From assembly GCA_021828195.1 (NCBI GenBank), contig JAKASQ010000002.1, positions 1-64,000 of the forward strand: a stretch of 64,000 nt of DNA. The letters run 5' to 3'. The translations under genes were made by a program, and so were the position numbers. Shown here piece after piece: positions 17,925-25,276 of the stretch. The DNA is from Thermoplasmata archaeon (GTDB taxonomy: Archaea > Thermoplasmatota > Thermoplasmata > Lutacidiplasmatales > UBA184). How positions within the stretch are numbered: the first letter of the stretch is position 1; each line of letters starts with the position of its first letter. The notes under the pieces are model-generated. The model was not told the DNA's origin, searched no databases, and worked only from the letters and a program-made list of their open reading frames with translations.

Positions 17925-18272
17925 CGACGCCCCGTCCGGGCCTCCCGAGACGTTCATCCACTGCTGGTGCGGGACGATGGTCCCCCACTCGCTCGCCGGC
18001 TTGGCCGCGGGGGTGGGACGGCTCGGGAGGCGATTGGGAACCGGAGCGGGGGCGCCTCGGCCGAGCTCCCACGTGCTTCGCCGCTCCGGAGCTACACTCC
18101 CCGAGGAGGTACTCCTCGGATCTCCACATCCATCCCTCAACGGAGTGTATCGGCCATCCAATCGTTCCTACGGCACGAGAACGTCGCCACCACGATGTGA
18201 TACCTCCAGGAGAACCCGGCACGTCAGCGGCGAGCGCTCGAGCAATTCGGCTCGGCGCTCCCGTGGGTATAG
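17925..18272 (+). pseudogene. decayed tyrosine recombinase (C-terminal catalytic part)
   Basis: Pieces of a tyrosine integrase can be read in order but in two frames. In the frame ending at 18198 a DVHPLLVRDDGPPL stretch and GTAREAIGNRSG resemble the segment before the catalytic box. The box II-like HVLRRSGATL (His at 18070) is in a second frame. The first frame then resumes with IQSFLRHENVATTM, a TGA stop at 18198-18200, and YLQENPARQRRALEQF to a terminal TAG at 18270-18272. The HxxxxTTxxYL pattern is box III with the tyrosine nucleophile. So at least two frameshifts and one nonsense codon are present. No N-terminal DNA-binding half is recognisable. It lies just upstream of the ars operon. 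Confidence 0.72.
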
Positions 18273-18353
18273 GGCGCCCCCATCGGAGGGCCCGACGTTC
18301 TGGGGTGTGTGCCCGACACGGGCATTCGGCCCTCCGAGGGGCCGAGAACGCCT

Positions 18354-18406
18354 GGTGAATATCGTGTTCACCACCATCTACATATATCGTGTTGATAGTA
18401 GTCGAC
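18354..18406 (+). promoter_or_regulatory. arsR promoter and candidate operator
   Basis: A perfect 6-bp inverted repeat, GGTGAA-(7 nt)-TTCACC (18354-18372), precedes a TATA-like ACATATATCG (18380-18389), which lies about 18-27 nt from the ATG at 18407. The decamer ATATCGTGTT occurs twice, at 18359-18368 and 18384-18393, 25 bp apart. The geometry suits an ArsR dimer covering the promoter. Repeats are seen directly; operator function is inferred. Confidence 0.55.
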
Positions 18407-18775
18407 ATGATGGCCGGAGCGAAGGTCGAACTAGGTCTGGTCCCTCGGCTCGAACGACTCACGGGGGAGGACGCGAGCTGTTGCGTCCCGGAGTATCGTG
18501 CGCTCTCTCGTGAAGTGACCCATGCGCAGGGATTCGCGCAAGCCCTGACCCGAGCGCGTGCGCTCTCCGATAGGAGTCGAATGACCGCAGTCATCCTCCT
18601 TCGCAGGCGCCCGGAGCTGTGCGCCTGCGAGATCCAGGCCGTCCTCGGGGTCTCCCATGCCACGGTCAGCCACCACATGCGGATCCTGTCCAACGCCGGG
18701 ATCGTTCAAGGCCGTCGGAAGGGGAAGTGGATGTACTATCGTCTCGCTTCGGCGGCGGGGGTCGACATCCCGTGA
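18407..18775 (+). CDS. arsR: ArsR-family arsenic-responsive repressor
   Basis: A 122-aa winged-helix repressor and first gene of an arsenic operon. The metalloid-binding ELCACEI motif (equivalent to ELCVCDL of ArsR) lies in the recognition unit, followed by the HTH helix GVSHATVSHHMRIL and the wing GIVQGRRKGKWMYYRL. An additional Cys pair (ASCCVPEY) near the N-terminus might add metalloid ligands. The frame opens at a GTG at 18389, but the ATG at 18407 sits correctly behind the TATA element. Its stop overlaps the next start as GTGA. It would leave the DNA when As(III) binds. Confidence 0.88.
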   Translation: MMAGAKVELGLVPRLERLTGEDASCCVPEYRALSREVTHAQGFAQALTRARALSDRSRMTAVILLRRRPELCACEIQAVLGVSHATVSHHMRILSNAGIVQGRRKGKWMYYRLASAAGVDIP

Positions 18776-19587
18776 TCGATCCGACGACCGATACGGATAC
18801 GGTCCGAGCTCAGGTCCGAGAGCGATACGCGGCCCAAGCAAGGAACGGAGAGGTCGTCTCCGGGGGATCCGCCTTGTCCTCCTGCTGTGGGAGCGGCGGT
18901 GTCTCGTGCGGCGACGCCCGTTCCCCGTCGCTGGCGCTCGGTTACTCGGCCGCCGATCTGAACGCACTCCCGCAGGGTGCCGACCTCGGCCTGGGGTGCG
19001 GCACGCCCGGAGAACTCGCCGACCTCCGACCCGGTGAGGTCGTGGTCGATCTGGGGAGCGGAGCGGGCATCGACTGCTTCATCGCCGCCCGCCGTGTCGG
19101 GCGCAACGGTCGGGTGATCGGGGTCGACATGACGCCCGAGATGCTGGCGAAGGCCCGCGACCTCGCAAAGACCTCCGGCGATCTGCCCGTGGAGTTTCGG
19201 CTCGGCGAGATCGAGCACCTACCGGTCGCCGACGCGTCGGTGGATGTGGTGATCTCGAACTGCGTCATCAACCTCGTAGTCGACAAGGGCCAGGTCTATC
19301 GCGAAGCCTTTCGGATCCTTCGACCGGGGGGCCGGATCGCCATCGCGGATGTGGTCGCAACTCGCCCGATCTCCGCCGCCATGCGGGCCGACTCGGACCG
19401 ATGGTGTTCCTGCTCTTCGGGGGCGATCACCTCCTCGGAGGTCTCCGCCCTGCTGCAATCCGCCGGCTTTGCCGACATATCGATCGAGATTCCGTCTGCG
19501 GGCGAGTCCCCGGAGTCCCTCCAAGGGCAGGACGAGATCGGGGTGGTAGCGGCGTCCGTTCGAGCGCGCAAGCCCGGGAGGAGCTGA
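18772..19587 (+). CDS. arsM: arsenite S-adenosylmethionine methyltransferase
   Basis: A 271-aa arsenite methyltransferase. Motif I is VVVDLGSGAGIDCF, with the ArsM-type opening LGLGCGTPGELADLRPGE. The arsenic-binding cysteines are in place: the SSCCGSG pair (C38/C39), C76 (LGCGTP), C164 (ISNCVINLV) and C214 (WCSCSSGA), matching the four conserved Cys of algal and bacterial ArsM. The GTG at 18772 overlaps the arsR stop (GTGA), fixing the start. It converts As(III) to mono-, di- and trimethylated species using SAM, either for detoxification or volatilisation. Confidence 0.92.
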   Translation: MIDPTTDTDTVRAQVRERYAAQARNGEVVSGGSALSSCCGSGGVSCGDARSPSLALGYSAADLNALPQGADLGLGCGTPGELADLRPGEVVVDLGSGAGIDCFIAARRVGRNGRVIGVDMTPEMLAKARDLAKTSGDLPVEFRLGEIEHLPVADASVDVVISNCVINLVVDKGQVYREAFRILRPGGRIAIADVVATRPISAAMRADSDRWCSCSSGAITSSEVSALLQSAGFADISIEIPSAGESPESLQGQDEIGVVAASVRARKPGRS

Positions 19588-19592
19588 ATCCG

Positions 19593-20039
19593 GTGCCCAA
19601 TCGACTGGTCGTGTTCATCTGCGTCGAGAATGCGTGCCGCTCGCTCATGGCCGAGGCGATGTTCAACGCGAGCTCGCCTCCCGGCTGGCAAGCGACCTCG
19701 GCGGGGACCGTGCCTTCGCCCTCTTCGAATCCACGAACCCTTCCCATGCTGGCCGAGATCGGCCTGGCGCTCCCCGATCATCCTCCGCGGCTGCTCACAA
19801 AGGAGTTGATGGATCGCGCCGATCTGCGCGTGACGATGGGGTGCCTCGATGACGCGAGCTGTCCCGCACATCTCAAGGAGCTGGAGCTTCGCGATTGGGG
19901 CCTGCGCGATCCGGCGAGGTTGGACGATGCCGGGTTCCGTGAGGTCCGAGATGACATCCGGCAACGGGTGGATCGCCTTCGGCTCGAGATATCGCTGCAC
20001 GACCGAAGGCTCGGCCGTACGCGGGCCCCCTCCGCGTGA
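19593..20039 (+). CDS. arsC: arsenate reductase, low-molecular-weight phosphatase type
   Basis: A 148-aa protein of the LMW tyrosine phosphatase/thioredoxin-coupled ArsC family. The P-loop CVENACRS (C10-X5-R16) is the active site; SAGTVPSPSSNPRTLPMLAEIG and the later Cys in GCLDDASCP fit the reductase branch, which needs extra cysteines for the disulfide relay. The start is GTG at 19593, preceded by GGAGGAG 12-18 nt upstream, and lies 5 nt after arsM. It would reduce arsenate to arsenite, feeding both ArsM and the aquaporin downstream. Confidence 0.85.
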   Translation: MPNRLVVFICVENACRSLMAEAMFNASSPPGWQATSAGTVPSPSSNPRTLPMLAEIGLALPDHPPRLLTKELMDRADLRVTMGCLDDASCPAHLKELELRDWGLRDPARLDDAGFREVRDDIRQRVDRLRLEISLHDRRLGRTRAPSA

Positions 20040-20731
20040 AGCCTGCGTTACCTCTCCGGTGCGCCGCCGAAGTGGCGGGCACAGCTCTCCTGGTGGGAAT
20101 CGGCACGGCATCGATCGTCCTCGAGGCGAAGACCGGCGGCGTCGCGCCGTGGGTCCTTGCGGTGGCCTGGTTCGCCGCGGTCACCCTCCCGGTCTTCGCG
20201 TTCGTCAGCATCTCGGGTTCCCACCTGAACCCGGTCGTCACGGTCGCGCTCGCCACGAGCGGTCGCATCGCCTGGGCGGAAGCCCCGGCGTACATCGTCT
20301 CGCAGTTCGCCGGAGCGTTTCTCGGGAGTGCTGCGGTCCTGTCCGGTCTTGGGAACTACGCCAGTCTCGGCGCGACGGTTCCGCAGAACGGCGAGGTTGT
20401 CGGCGCGTTCGTGGGTGAGTTTGCGTTCAGCGCGCTCCTGGTCGCGGTCGTGTTCCACCTCGCGGATCGCGGAGAAGGACCCGGGTCCTGGCGGCTCTTC
20501 CTACCGGGGATCGTGGTGGGCCTATCGACGTTCTTCATCGGGCCGGTCAGCGGGAGCTCGCTGAATCCGGCGCGGACGGTTGCTCCGGCCGTGCTGTCGG
20601 GGGTCTACACCGACATCTGGGTGTATCTCATCGCGATCCCGATCGCGGCGATCGCGGTCGCGCTCGCATGGAAGCCCCGTTCCGCGGACATTCTCGATCG
20701 CGGCCCCGGCCGGGCGGATGACCTCAGCTGA
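20036..20731 (+). CDS. MIP/aquaporin-family channel of the ars operon
   Basis: A 231-aa major intrinsic protein with six hydrophobic helices and the two half-membrane loops: SGSHLNPVVTVAL (NPV in place of the usual first NPA) and SGSSLNPARTVAP. It starts with GTG overlapping the arsC stop (GTGA), so it belongs to the arsenic operon. By analogy with AqpS of Sinorhizobium meliloti, which lets arsenite made by ArsC flow out down its gradient, it probably serves as the As(III) (or methylarsenite) exit route; no ArsB or Acr3 pump is seen in the window. The water versus metalloid selectivity is inferred. Confidence 0.85.
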   Translation: MKPALPLRCAAEVAGTALLVGIGTASIVLEAKTGGVAPWVLAVAWFAAVTLPVFAFVSISGSHLNPVVTVALATSGRIAWAEAPAYIVSQFAGAFLGSAAVLSGLGNYASLGATVPQNGEVVGAFVGEFAFSALLVAVVFHLADRGEGPGSWRLFLPGIVVGLSTFFIGPVSGSSLNPARTVAPAVLSGVYTDIWVYLIAIPIAAIAVALAWKPRSADILDRGPGRADDLS

Positions 20732-20842
20732 AACGGGGAGACGCGCGACCGGTAGAGCTCTTCCGCCCACCTCCATGGGTACGCCGCCATGGCGTCCCGC
20801 AAGCGAGCTCCACGCCATGCACTACCCCCGCACGGCTCGTCC

Positions 20843-21634
20843 ATGTCCGACGTGAGCCGGAATCGCGCGGACTGGGAGAGAACCAGCGCGGCCTACGAGC
20901 GGCGGTGCAAGCATGTGCTCGGCGGCCGCTCGGCGATGGCGTGGGGACTGTGGCGGACCCCAGAATCCACGACCCAGTACTTGGGTCCCGTTCGGGGCCG
21001 CTCGGTCCTAGAGCTCGGATGCGGCGCGGCCCGATGGGCGACTGCCCTCGCCAAGAAGGGCGCGCGCCCCACCGGCCTCGATCTGTCTTTGACCCAGCTC
21101 GCCCACGCGCGCCGGGAGCTTCGACGAGCCCGAGTACAACTGCCCCTCGTTCGCGGGAGCGCCGAGGCGATACCGTTCGGCGCGGACTCCTTCGACATCG
21201 TCTTTTGCGACTGGGGGGCGATGACGTTCGCCGATCCACGAAGGACGGTGCCGGAGTGCGCGCGGGTGCTGCGCGCCGGAGGGATCCTGGTCTTCGCCAC
21301 CGCGAGCCCGATCCGATTCCTCACGTACGATCCGCAGAAGGATCGGCAGTCTCGACGGCTGAGGCGGGACTACTTCGGCATGCACCGCGTCGAGTGGGAG
21401 GACTCCGTCGAGTTCCAGGTCCCGTATGGAGAGTGGGTGGATCTGTTCGTTCGCCACGGGTTCGTCATCGAACGGCTGGTCGAGACCCGGGCGCCGGCGG
21501 GAGCGAAGACCCCCTATCTCTCCGCGGCCGACTCCGTCTGGGGAACGCGGTGGCCGATCGAGTGCATCTGGCGTGTTCGCAAGGATAGGACCGGCCGCTC
21601 CAGAGAAGTTCGGCACGCCGCTCGGCGGGTCTAG
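20843..21634 (+). CDS. class I SAM-dependent methyltransferase
   Basis: A 263-aa methyltransferase. Motif I is SVLELGCGAARWATALA, motif II GLDLS, post-I ADSFDIVFCDWGAMTF and motif III VLRAGGILVFATASP. The segment LWRTPESTTQYLG preceding motif I and the C-terminal EWVDLFVRHGFVIERLVETRAP are common in small-molecule methyltransferases. The start MSDVSRNRADWE was chosen over an in-frame ATG 54 nt upstream. Substrate unknown. It follows the ars operon by 111 nt and precedes polD large subunit on the same strand; no clear functional link. Confidence 0.8.
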   Translation: MSDVSRNRADWERTSAAYERRCKHVLGGRSAMAWGLWRTPESTTQYLGPVRGRSVLELGCGAARWATALAKKGARPTGLDLSLTQLAHARRELRRARVQLPLVRGSAEAIPFGADSFDIVFCDWGAMTFADPRRTVPECARVLRAGGILVFATASPIRFLTYDPQKDRQSRRLRRDYFGMHRVEWEDSVEFQVPYGEWVDLFVRHGFVIERLVETRAPAGAKTPYLSAADSVWGTRWPIECIWRVRKDRTGRSREVRHAARRV

Positions 21635-21664
21635 GTTTAAGCCCGACCGCGACGATGGGGCGTC

Positions 21665-24600
21665 GTGGAATCCTATTTTCGACGGATCGAGGCATCGGTC
21701 GACCGCGCGTACGCGGTCGCGGAAGCCGCCCGTCGTAAGGGGCTCGATCCCACTCTCACTCCGGAGATCCCGCGCGCCCAAGACATGGCCGGGCGCGTGG
21801 AGAAGTTGCTGGCCCACCTCGATATCGCCGGCGTCTCCGAGGAGATACGGGCCCTCGCGGAACGCATGCCACGGGAGGAGGTGGCGGTCGAGATCACCCG
21901 ACGCCTCGCCCGCGACCAGACACGCGCGGGCGGGCTCGTCAAACGGGTCGACGCCGCACTCCGGGTCGGGCTCGCCATCCTGACGGAAGGGATCCTGGTC
22001 GCTCCTCTCGAAGGGTTGGCCGAGGTGCACCTGACTCCCGGGCCCGACGGGACGCCGTTCATCGAGCTGCACTACGCCGGTCCGATTCGCGCCGCCGGCG
22101 GGACCGCGCAGGCGCTCTCGGTCCTGCTCGCGGACATCGTCCGAAGGGATCTCGGGCTCGCTCCGTACCGTCCCGAGCACGCCGAGGTCGAGCGCTACAA
22201 GGAAGAGATCCCGCTGTACAAGTTCCACCAGCATCTGCAGTACGTTCCCTCCGCGCACGAGATTGAGATCGTCGTGCGCCACGTCCCCGTGTGCATCTCG
22301 GGGGAATCGACCGAAGGGGATGCCGAGGTGAGCGCTTGGCGCAATCTCCCTCGGGTCGGGACCAATGGCATCCGAGGGGGAGCCTGCCTCGTCATCGCCG
22401 AGGGGCTTTGCCAGAAGTCCGCGAAGTTGCAGAAGATCGTGGAAAAGCTCCAGATCCCAGACTGGGGGTTCCTCAAGGAGCTCGGCCACAGCCGTCTCGA
22501 TGACGACCACGGAACACCCAAGTACCTGACGGAGGCCGTGGGCGGGCGTCCGATCCTCGCCCATCCGGGCCGCCCCGGCGGTTTCCGACTCGTGTACGGG
22601 CGCGCTCGAACCACCGGGCTCGCCTCGTGTGCGGTGAACCCCGCGACGATGATCGTGCTCCACAACTTTGTGGCCGTGGGAACGCAGGTCAAGTTGGAGT
22701 ACCCGGGGAAAGCGTCGGCGATGAGCCTGTGCGACCTCGTGGAGGGACCGATCGTGGAGCTGGACGATGGCGCGCTGACCGCGATCAACGACGCCCCACG
22801 CGCCCGGGAGCTCGTTTCCCGGATTCACCGGATCGTGGACATCGGAGAACTTCTGGTCTCCTTTGGGGAGTTCCTGGAGAACAACCGCCCGCTCGCCCCG
22901 GGAGCCTACACGCTCGACTGGCACCGCGAGGAACTGCGAGCGGCGGGCGCACCGCTCGAAGAAACCGTCGATCCTGCGTCGTACGAAGCGGCGGTGGAGA
23001 TCGGGCGCACGTGGGGCGTTCCGCTCCACCCGCGCTGGCTGCTCTTCTGGCACGACCTGACCTCGGCCGAGATTCGCGCCATCGGGGAGTTCGTCGAGCG
23101 TTGCGGCAACTGGCGCGACGGGGCCCTGGAGCTACCGTGGGACGTGGCGTGGCGCGAGGTCCTAGTCCGGCTCGGATTCCTGCATTACCGCACGGCCGCC
23201 GGGGCGATGCGCGGAAATCCGGATGCGAGCGCGGCGCTCGTCGGCACGCTGGGCCTCGGCATCGAGGGCGGGCAACTGCTCCGTCAGGTTCCGCTCGACC
23301 CGCTTGATCCCGATCCGTTGAGCTACGCGAGCCGTCTCGCGCGGATCCCCATCCCGGCAAGGGCCCCGTCCCGGATCGGGGCGCGCATCGGTCGGCCAGA
23401 GAAGGCCCACCAGCGGAGCATGAAGCCGAACGTGCATGCGCTCTTCCCCATCGGCGAAGCCGGAGGCTCCCGGCGCTCCGTCTCGCAAGCCGTGCGCGAG
23501 ACGGTCAAGGCCGGTGTGAACGTTCCCCTGGGAGTCCGCCAGTGCGGGGCGTGCGGCCGACGCACGGTCTGGACCCGATGCTCCTGCGGTACCCACACCG
23601 AGCCGACGGGCGCGGTGCAGAGCCAACCGTTCCCCGTGGCCCAGATCTGGGGCGAGGCGCTCCAGGGTCTCCGCCTGAAACGGACGCCCGAGGTCAAAGC
23701 CGTGAAAGGCCTCACCTCTCCGGGCAAGACGCCCGAGCGGATCGAGAAGGGGATCCTGCGTGCCCACCACGGGATATCGGTCTATCAGGATGGCACCGCC
23801 CGGTTCGATCTCACTGACCTTCCGCTCACACACTTCCGGCCCCACGAGATCGGGACCGACATCGCCACGCTCCAGGGGCTGGGGTACACCTCCGACTGGA
23901 GCGGGGCACCGCTCGTAAGCATCGACCAGCTTGTCGAGCTCGCTCCCCAGGATCTGATCGTCTCTCGTTCCTGTGGCGAGTACCTCCTCCACCTCTCCCA
24001 GTTCGTGGACGACGAACTCGTCCAGATGTACCACGGAGACGCGTTCTACCGGGCCGCGGGGATCGACGCCATCCGGGGCGCGCTCGTGATCGCGCTCGCG
24101 CCGCATACCTCGGGAGGGGTTGCGGGGCGGATCATCGGGTTCACCGAGGCCGAGGCATGCTTTGCCCACCCCATCTTCCATGCCGCCAAGCGGCGGAACT
24201 GCGACGGGGACGAAGACTCCGTGACGCTCCTGCTTGACGCGCTGCTGAACTTCTCCCGGGCGTTCCTTCCCGACAGCCGAGGGGCGCTCATGGACAAGCC
24301 ACTCGTACTGACCACCCGCCTCAACGCGACCGAGGTCGACAAGGAGGCTCACAACGTCGACATCGGAGCCCGCTATCCGCTCGCGTTCTACCACGCCGCG
24401 CTCGAGCGCCGGTCGCCCAAGGAAGTGGAGGGCCTGTTCGATACCGTAGGGCACCGCACTCGCGGTGGACCGACGTTGTCGGAGTATGCCTTCACTCACG
24501 ACACGCGCGACATCGCGGGGGGCCCGGTCCGCTCCGCCTATCGCGACGATCTATCCATGATGGAGAAGGTCGAGCAGTCCTTCCTCCTCGCGGCCCAGAT

Positions 24601-24976
24601 CCGCGCGGTCGATGTGGGGGACGCCGCGACGATCCTCCTCAACGGACACTTCCTGTTGGATATGATGGGGAACTTGCGCGCCTACGCCACCCAGAGCTTC
24701 CGCTGCAAGAGCTGCAACTTCTCCTACCGTCGGCCGCCGCTCTCGGGCCGGTGCAATCAGGTCGCCGGACGCAACGGGCGCTGTGATGGAGCGCTCGCGC
24801 CCACGGTCTTCGAGGCCTCGGTGCGCAAGTACCTCGCGCTCTCACAGGGACTCGCCTCGACCCCGGGGGTCACGCCGTACGTCCGCCAGCGGATCCAGGT
24901 TCTCGCCGACTCGCTGGCGACCCTGTTCCCGGAGAACACGGCCCAGACCACGCTCGAGACCTACCAGGCGGCGTAG
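21665..24976 (+). CDS. polC: DNA polymerase II (family D) large subunit DP2
   Basis: The catalytic subunit of the archaeal replicative polymerase PolD; 1103 aa from a GTG start. The N-terminal MESYFRRIEASVDRAYAVA region, the HYAGPIRAAGGTAQALSVLL block, and the catalytic aspartates in NCDGDEDSVTLLLDALLNF are diagnostic. Zinc-binding clusters are visible at CGACGRRTVWTRCSCG and near the C-terminus (CKSCNFSYRR with a later RCNQ...GRCDG). Many DP2 genes carry inteins near the active site; this one is continuous. The small subunit DP1 is not in the window. PolD occurs in archaea other than Crenarchaeota, which supports the taxonomic reading. Confidence 0.97.
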   Translation: MESYFRRIEASVDRAYAVAEAARRKGLDPTLTPEIPRAQDMAGRVEKLLAHLDIAGVSEEIRALAERMPREEVAVEITRRLARDQTRAGGLVKRVDAALRVGLAILTEGILVAPLEGLAEVHLTPGPDGTPFIELHYAGPIRAAGGTAQALSVLLADIVRRDLGLAPYRPEHAEVERYKEEIPLYKFHQHLQYVPSAHEIEIVVRHVPVCISGESTEGDAEVSAWRNLPRVGTNGIRGGACLVIAEGLCQKSAKLQKIVEKLQIPDWGFLKELGHSRLDDDHGTPKYLTEAVGGRPILAHPGRPGGFRLVYGRARTTGLASCAVNPATMIVLHNFVAVGTQVKLEYPGKASAMSLCDLVEGPIVELDDGALTAINDAPRARELVSRIHRIVDIGELLVSFGEFLENNRPLAPGAYTLDWHREELRAAGAPLEETVDPASYEAAVEIGRTWGVPLHPRWLLFWHDLTSAEIRAIGEFVERCGNWRDGALELPWDVAWREVLVRLGFLHYRTAAGAMRGNPDASAALVGTLGLGIEGGQLLRQVPLDPLDPDPLSYASRLARIPIPARAPSRIGARIGRPEKAHQRSMKPNVHALFPIGEAGGSRRSVSQAVRETVKAGVNVPLGVRQCGACGRRTVWTRCSCGTHTEPTGAVQSQPFPVAQIWGEALQGLRLKRTPEVKAVKGLTSPGKTPERIEKGILRAHHGISVYQDGTARFDLTDLPLTHFRPHEIGTDIATLQGLGYTSDWSGAPLVSIDQLVELAPQDLIVSRSCGEYLLHLSQFVDDELVQMYHGDAFYRAAGIDAIRGALVIALAPHTSGGVAGRIIGFTEAEACFAHPIFHAAKRRNCDGDEDSVTLLLDALLNFSRAFLPDSRGALMDKPLVLTTRLNATEVDKEAHNVDIGARYPLAFYHAALERRSPKEVEGLFDTVGHRTRGGPTLSEYAFTHDTRDIAGGPVRSAYRDDLSMMEKVEQSFLLAAQIRAVDVGDAATILLNGHFLLDMMGNLRAYATQSFRCKSCNFSYRRPPLSGRCNQVAGRNGRCDGALAPTVFEASVRKYLALSQGLASTPGVTPYVRQRIQVLADSLATLFPENTAQTTLETYQAA

Positions 24977-25044
24977 CGACCCCCCCGGGAGCGTATCTCC
25001 TTCCGCGGAACGGCCAAATACACGGCGGCCGCTCCTTCGAGCGC

Positions 25045-25145
25045 GGGCTTGTGGGGTAGTCTGGACTATCCTGTCGGCCTTCGAAGCCGACGACCTGGGT
25101 TCGAATCCACCCGCCTCGCGGGCGGCGAAACTCCCAGCAAGCCCG
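25045..25145 (+). tRNA. tRNA-Arg (anticodon UCG) with a T-loop intron
   Basis: A full cloverleaf can be drawn after removing 26 nt. The acceptor is GGGCTTG (25045-25051) with CAAGCCC (25138-25144) and discriminator G25145. U8 and A14 are present, the D-loop has GG (25063-25064), and the D-stem is GGGT/TCCT. Anticodon stem TCGGC/GCCGA encloses loop CTTCGAA, giving anticodon TCG at 25081-25083. T-stem CTGGG (25095-25099) pairs only with CCCAG at 25133-25137, past an insertion; the mature T-loop reads TTCGAAT. CCA is not encoded. A CAAATA element about 25-30 nt upstream may be the promoter. Standard search without non-canonical intron models could miss or mis-end this gene. Confidence 0.85.
25106..25131 (+). 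other. 26-nt tRNA intron at T-loop position 59/60
   Basis: The insertion folds as a bulge-helix-bulge-like element. UUCG (25100-25103) pairs with CGAA (25126-25129) as a 4-bp central helix. A 3-nt bulge ACU (25130-25132) lies on the 3' side, and the intron stem CCGCC/GGCGG (25111-25115 with 25121-25125) closes the other side behind a 7-nt 5' bulge. Cutting two nucleotides into each bulge (after A25105 and after C25131) restores an exact 7-nt T-loop and 5-bp T-stem. The 5' bulge is longer than canonical, so this is a relaxed motif. Confidence 0.75.
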
Positions 25146-25196
25146 CTCCCCACTCCGCCTCCGGGACCGCCGGACGGTCGATGACGCGTTCCGACG

Positions 25197-25276
25197 GCAT
25201 TTATGGTGGGCGACGGCTCCTCATTTGATGAAGGAGGAGAGCGTAGGCTCTCCACGCACCTGGATGGGAGGTCGGA
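25197..25276 (+). promoter_or_regulatory. aceA promoter and leader with hairpin
   Basis: A TATA-like GCATTTATGG (25197-25206) lies about 70 nt upstream of the isocitrate lyase ATG, giving a leader of roughly 45 nt. Within it a perfect 7-bp hairpin GGAGAGC-GTAG-GCTCTCC (25236-25253) is followed by GGGAGGTC, a good ribosome-binding site 4-8 nt before the ATG. In a window where many transcripts look leaderless, a structured leader on a carbon-switch gene suggests regulated translation or mRNA stability. Confidence 0.5.

Noticed and set aside
17881-18693. 270-aa minus-strand frame over the recombinase relic and arsR
   Set aside because: Runs antisense to a clear ArsR gene and contains no domain; Arg/Ser-rich shadow.
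21008-23053. 681-aa minus-strand open frame opposite the PolD large subunit
   Set aside because: Its composition is that of a GC-rich antisense shadow, with no motifs, and it is fully covered by an unmistakable DP2 gene.
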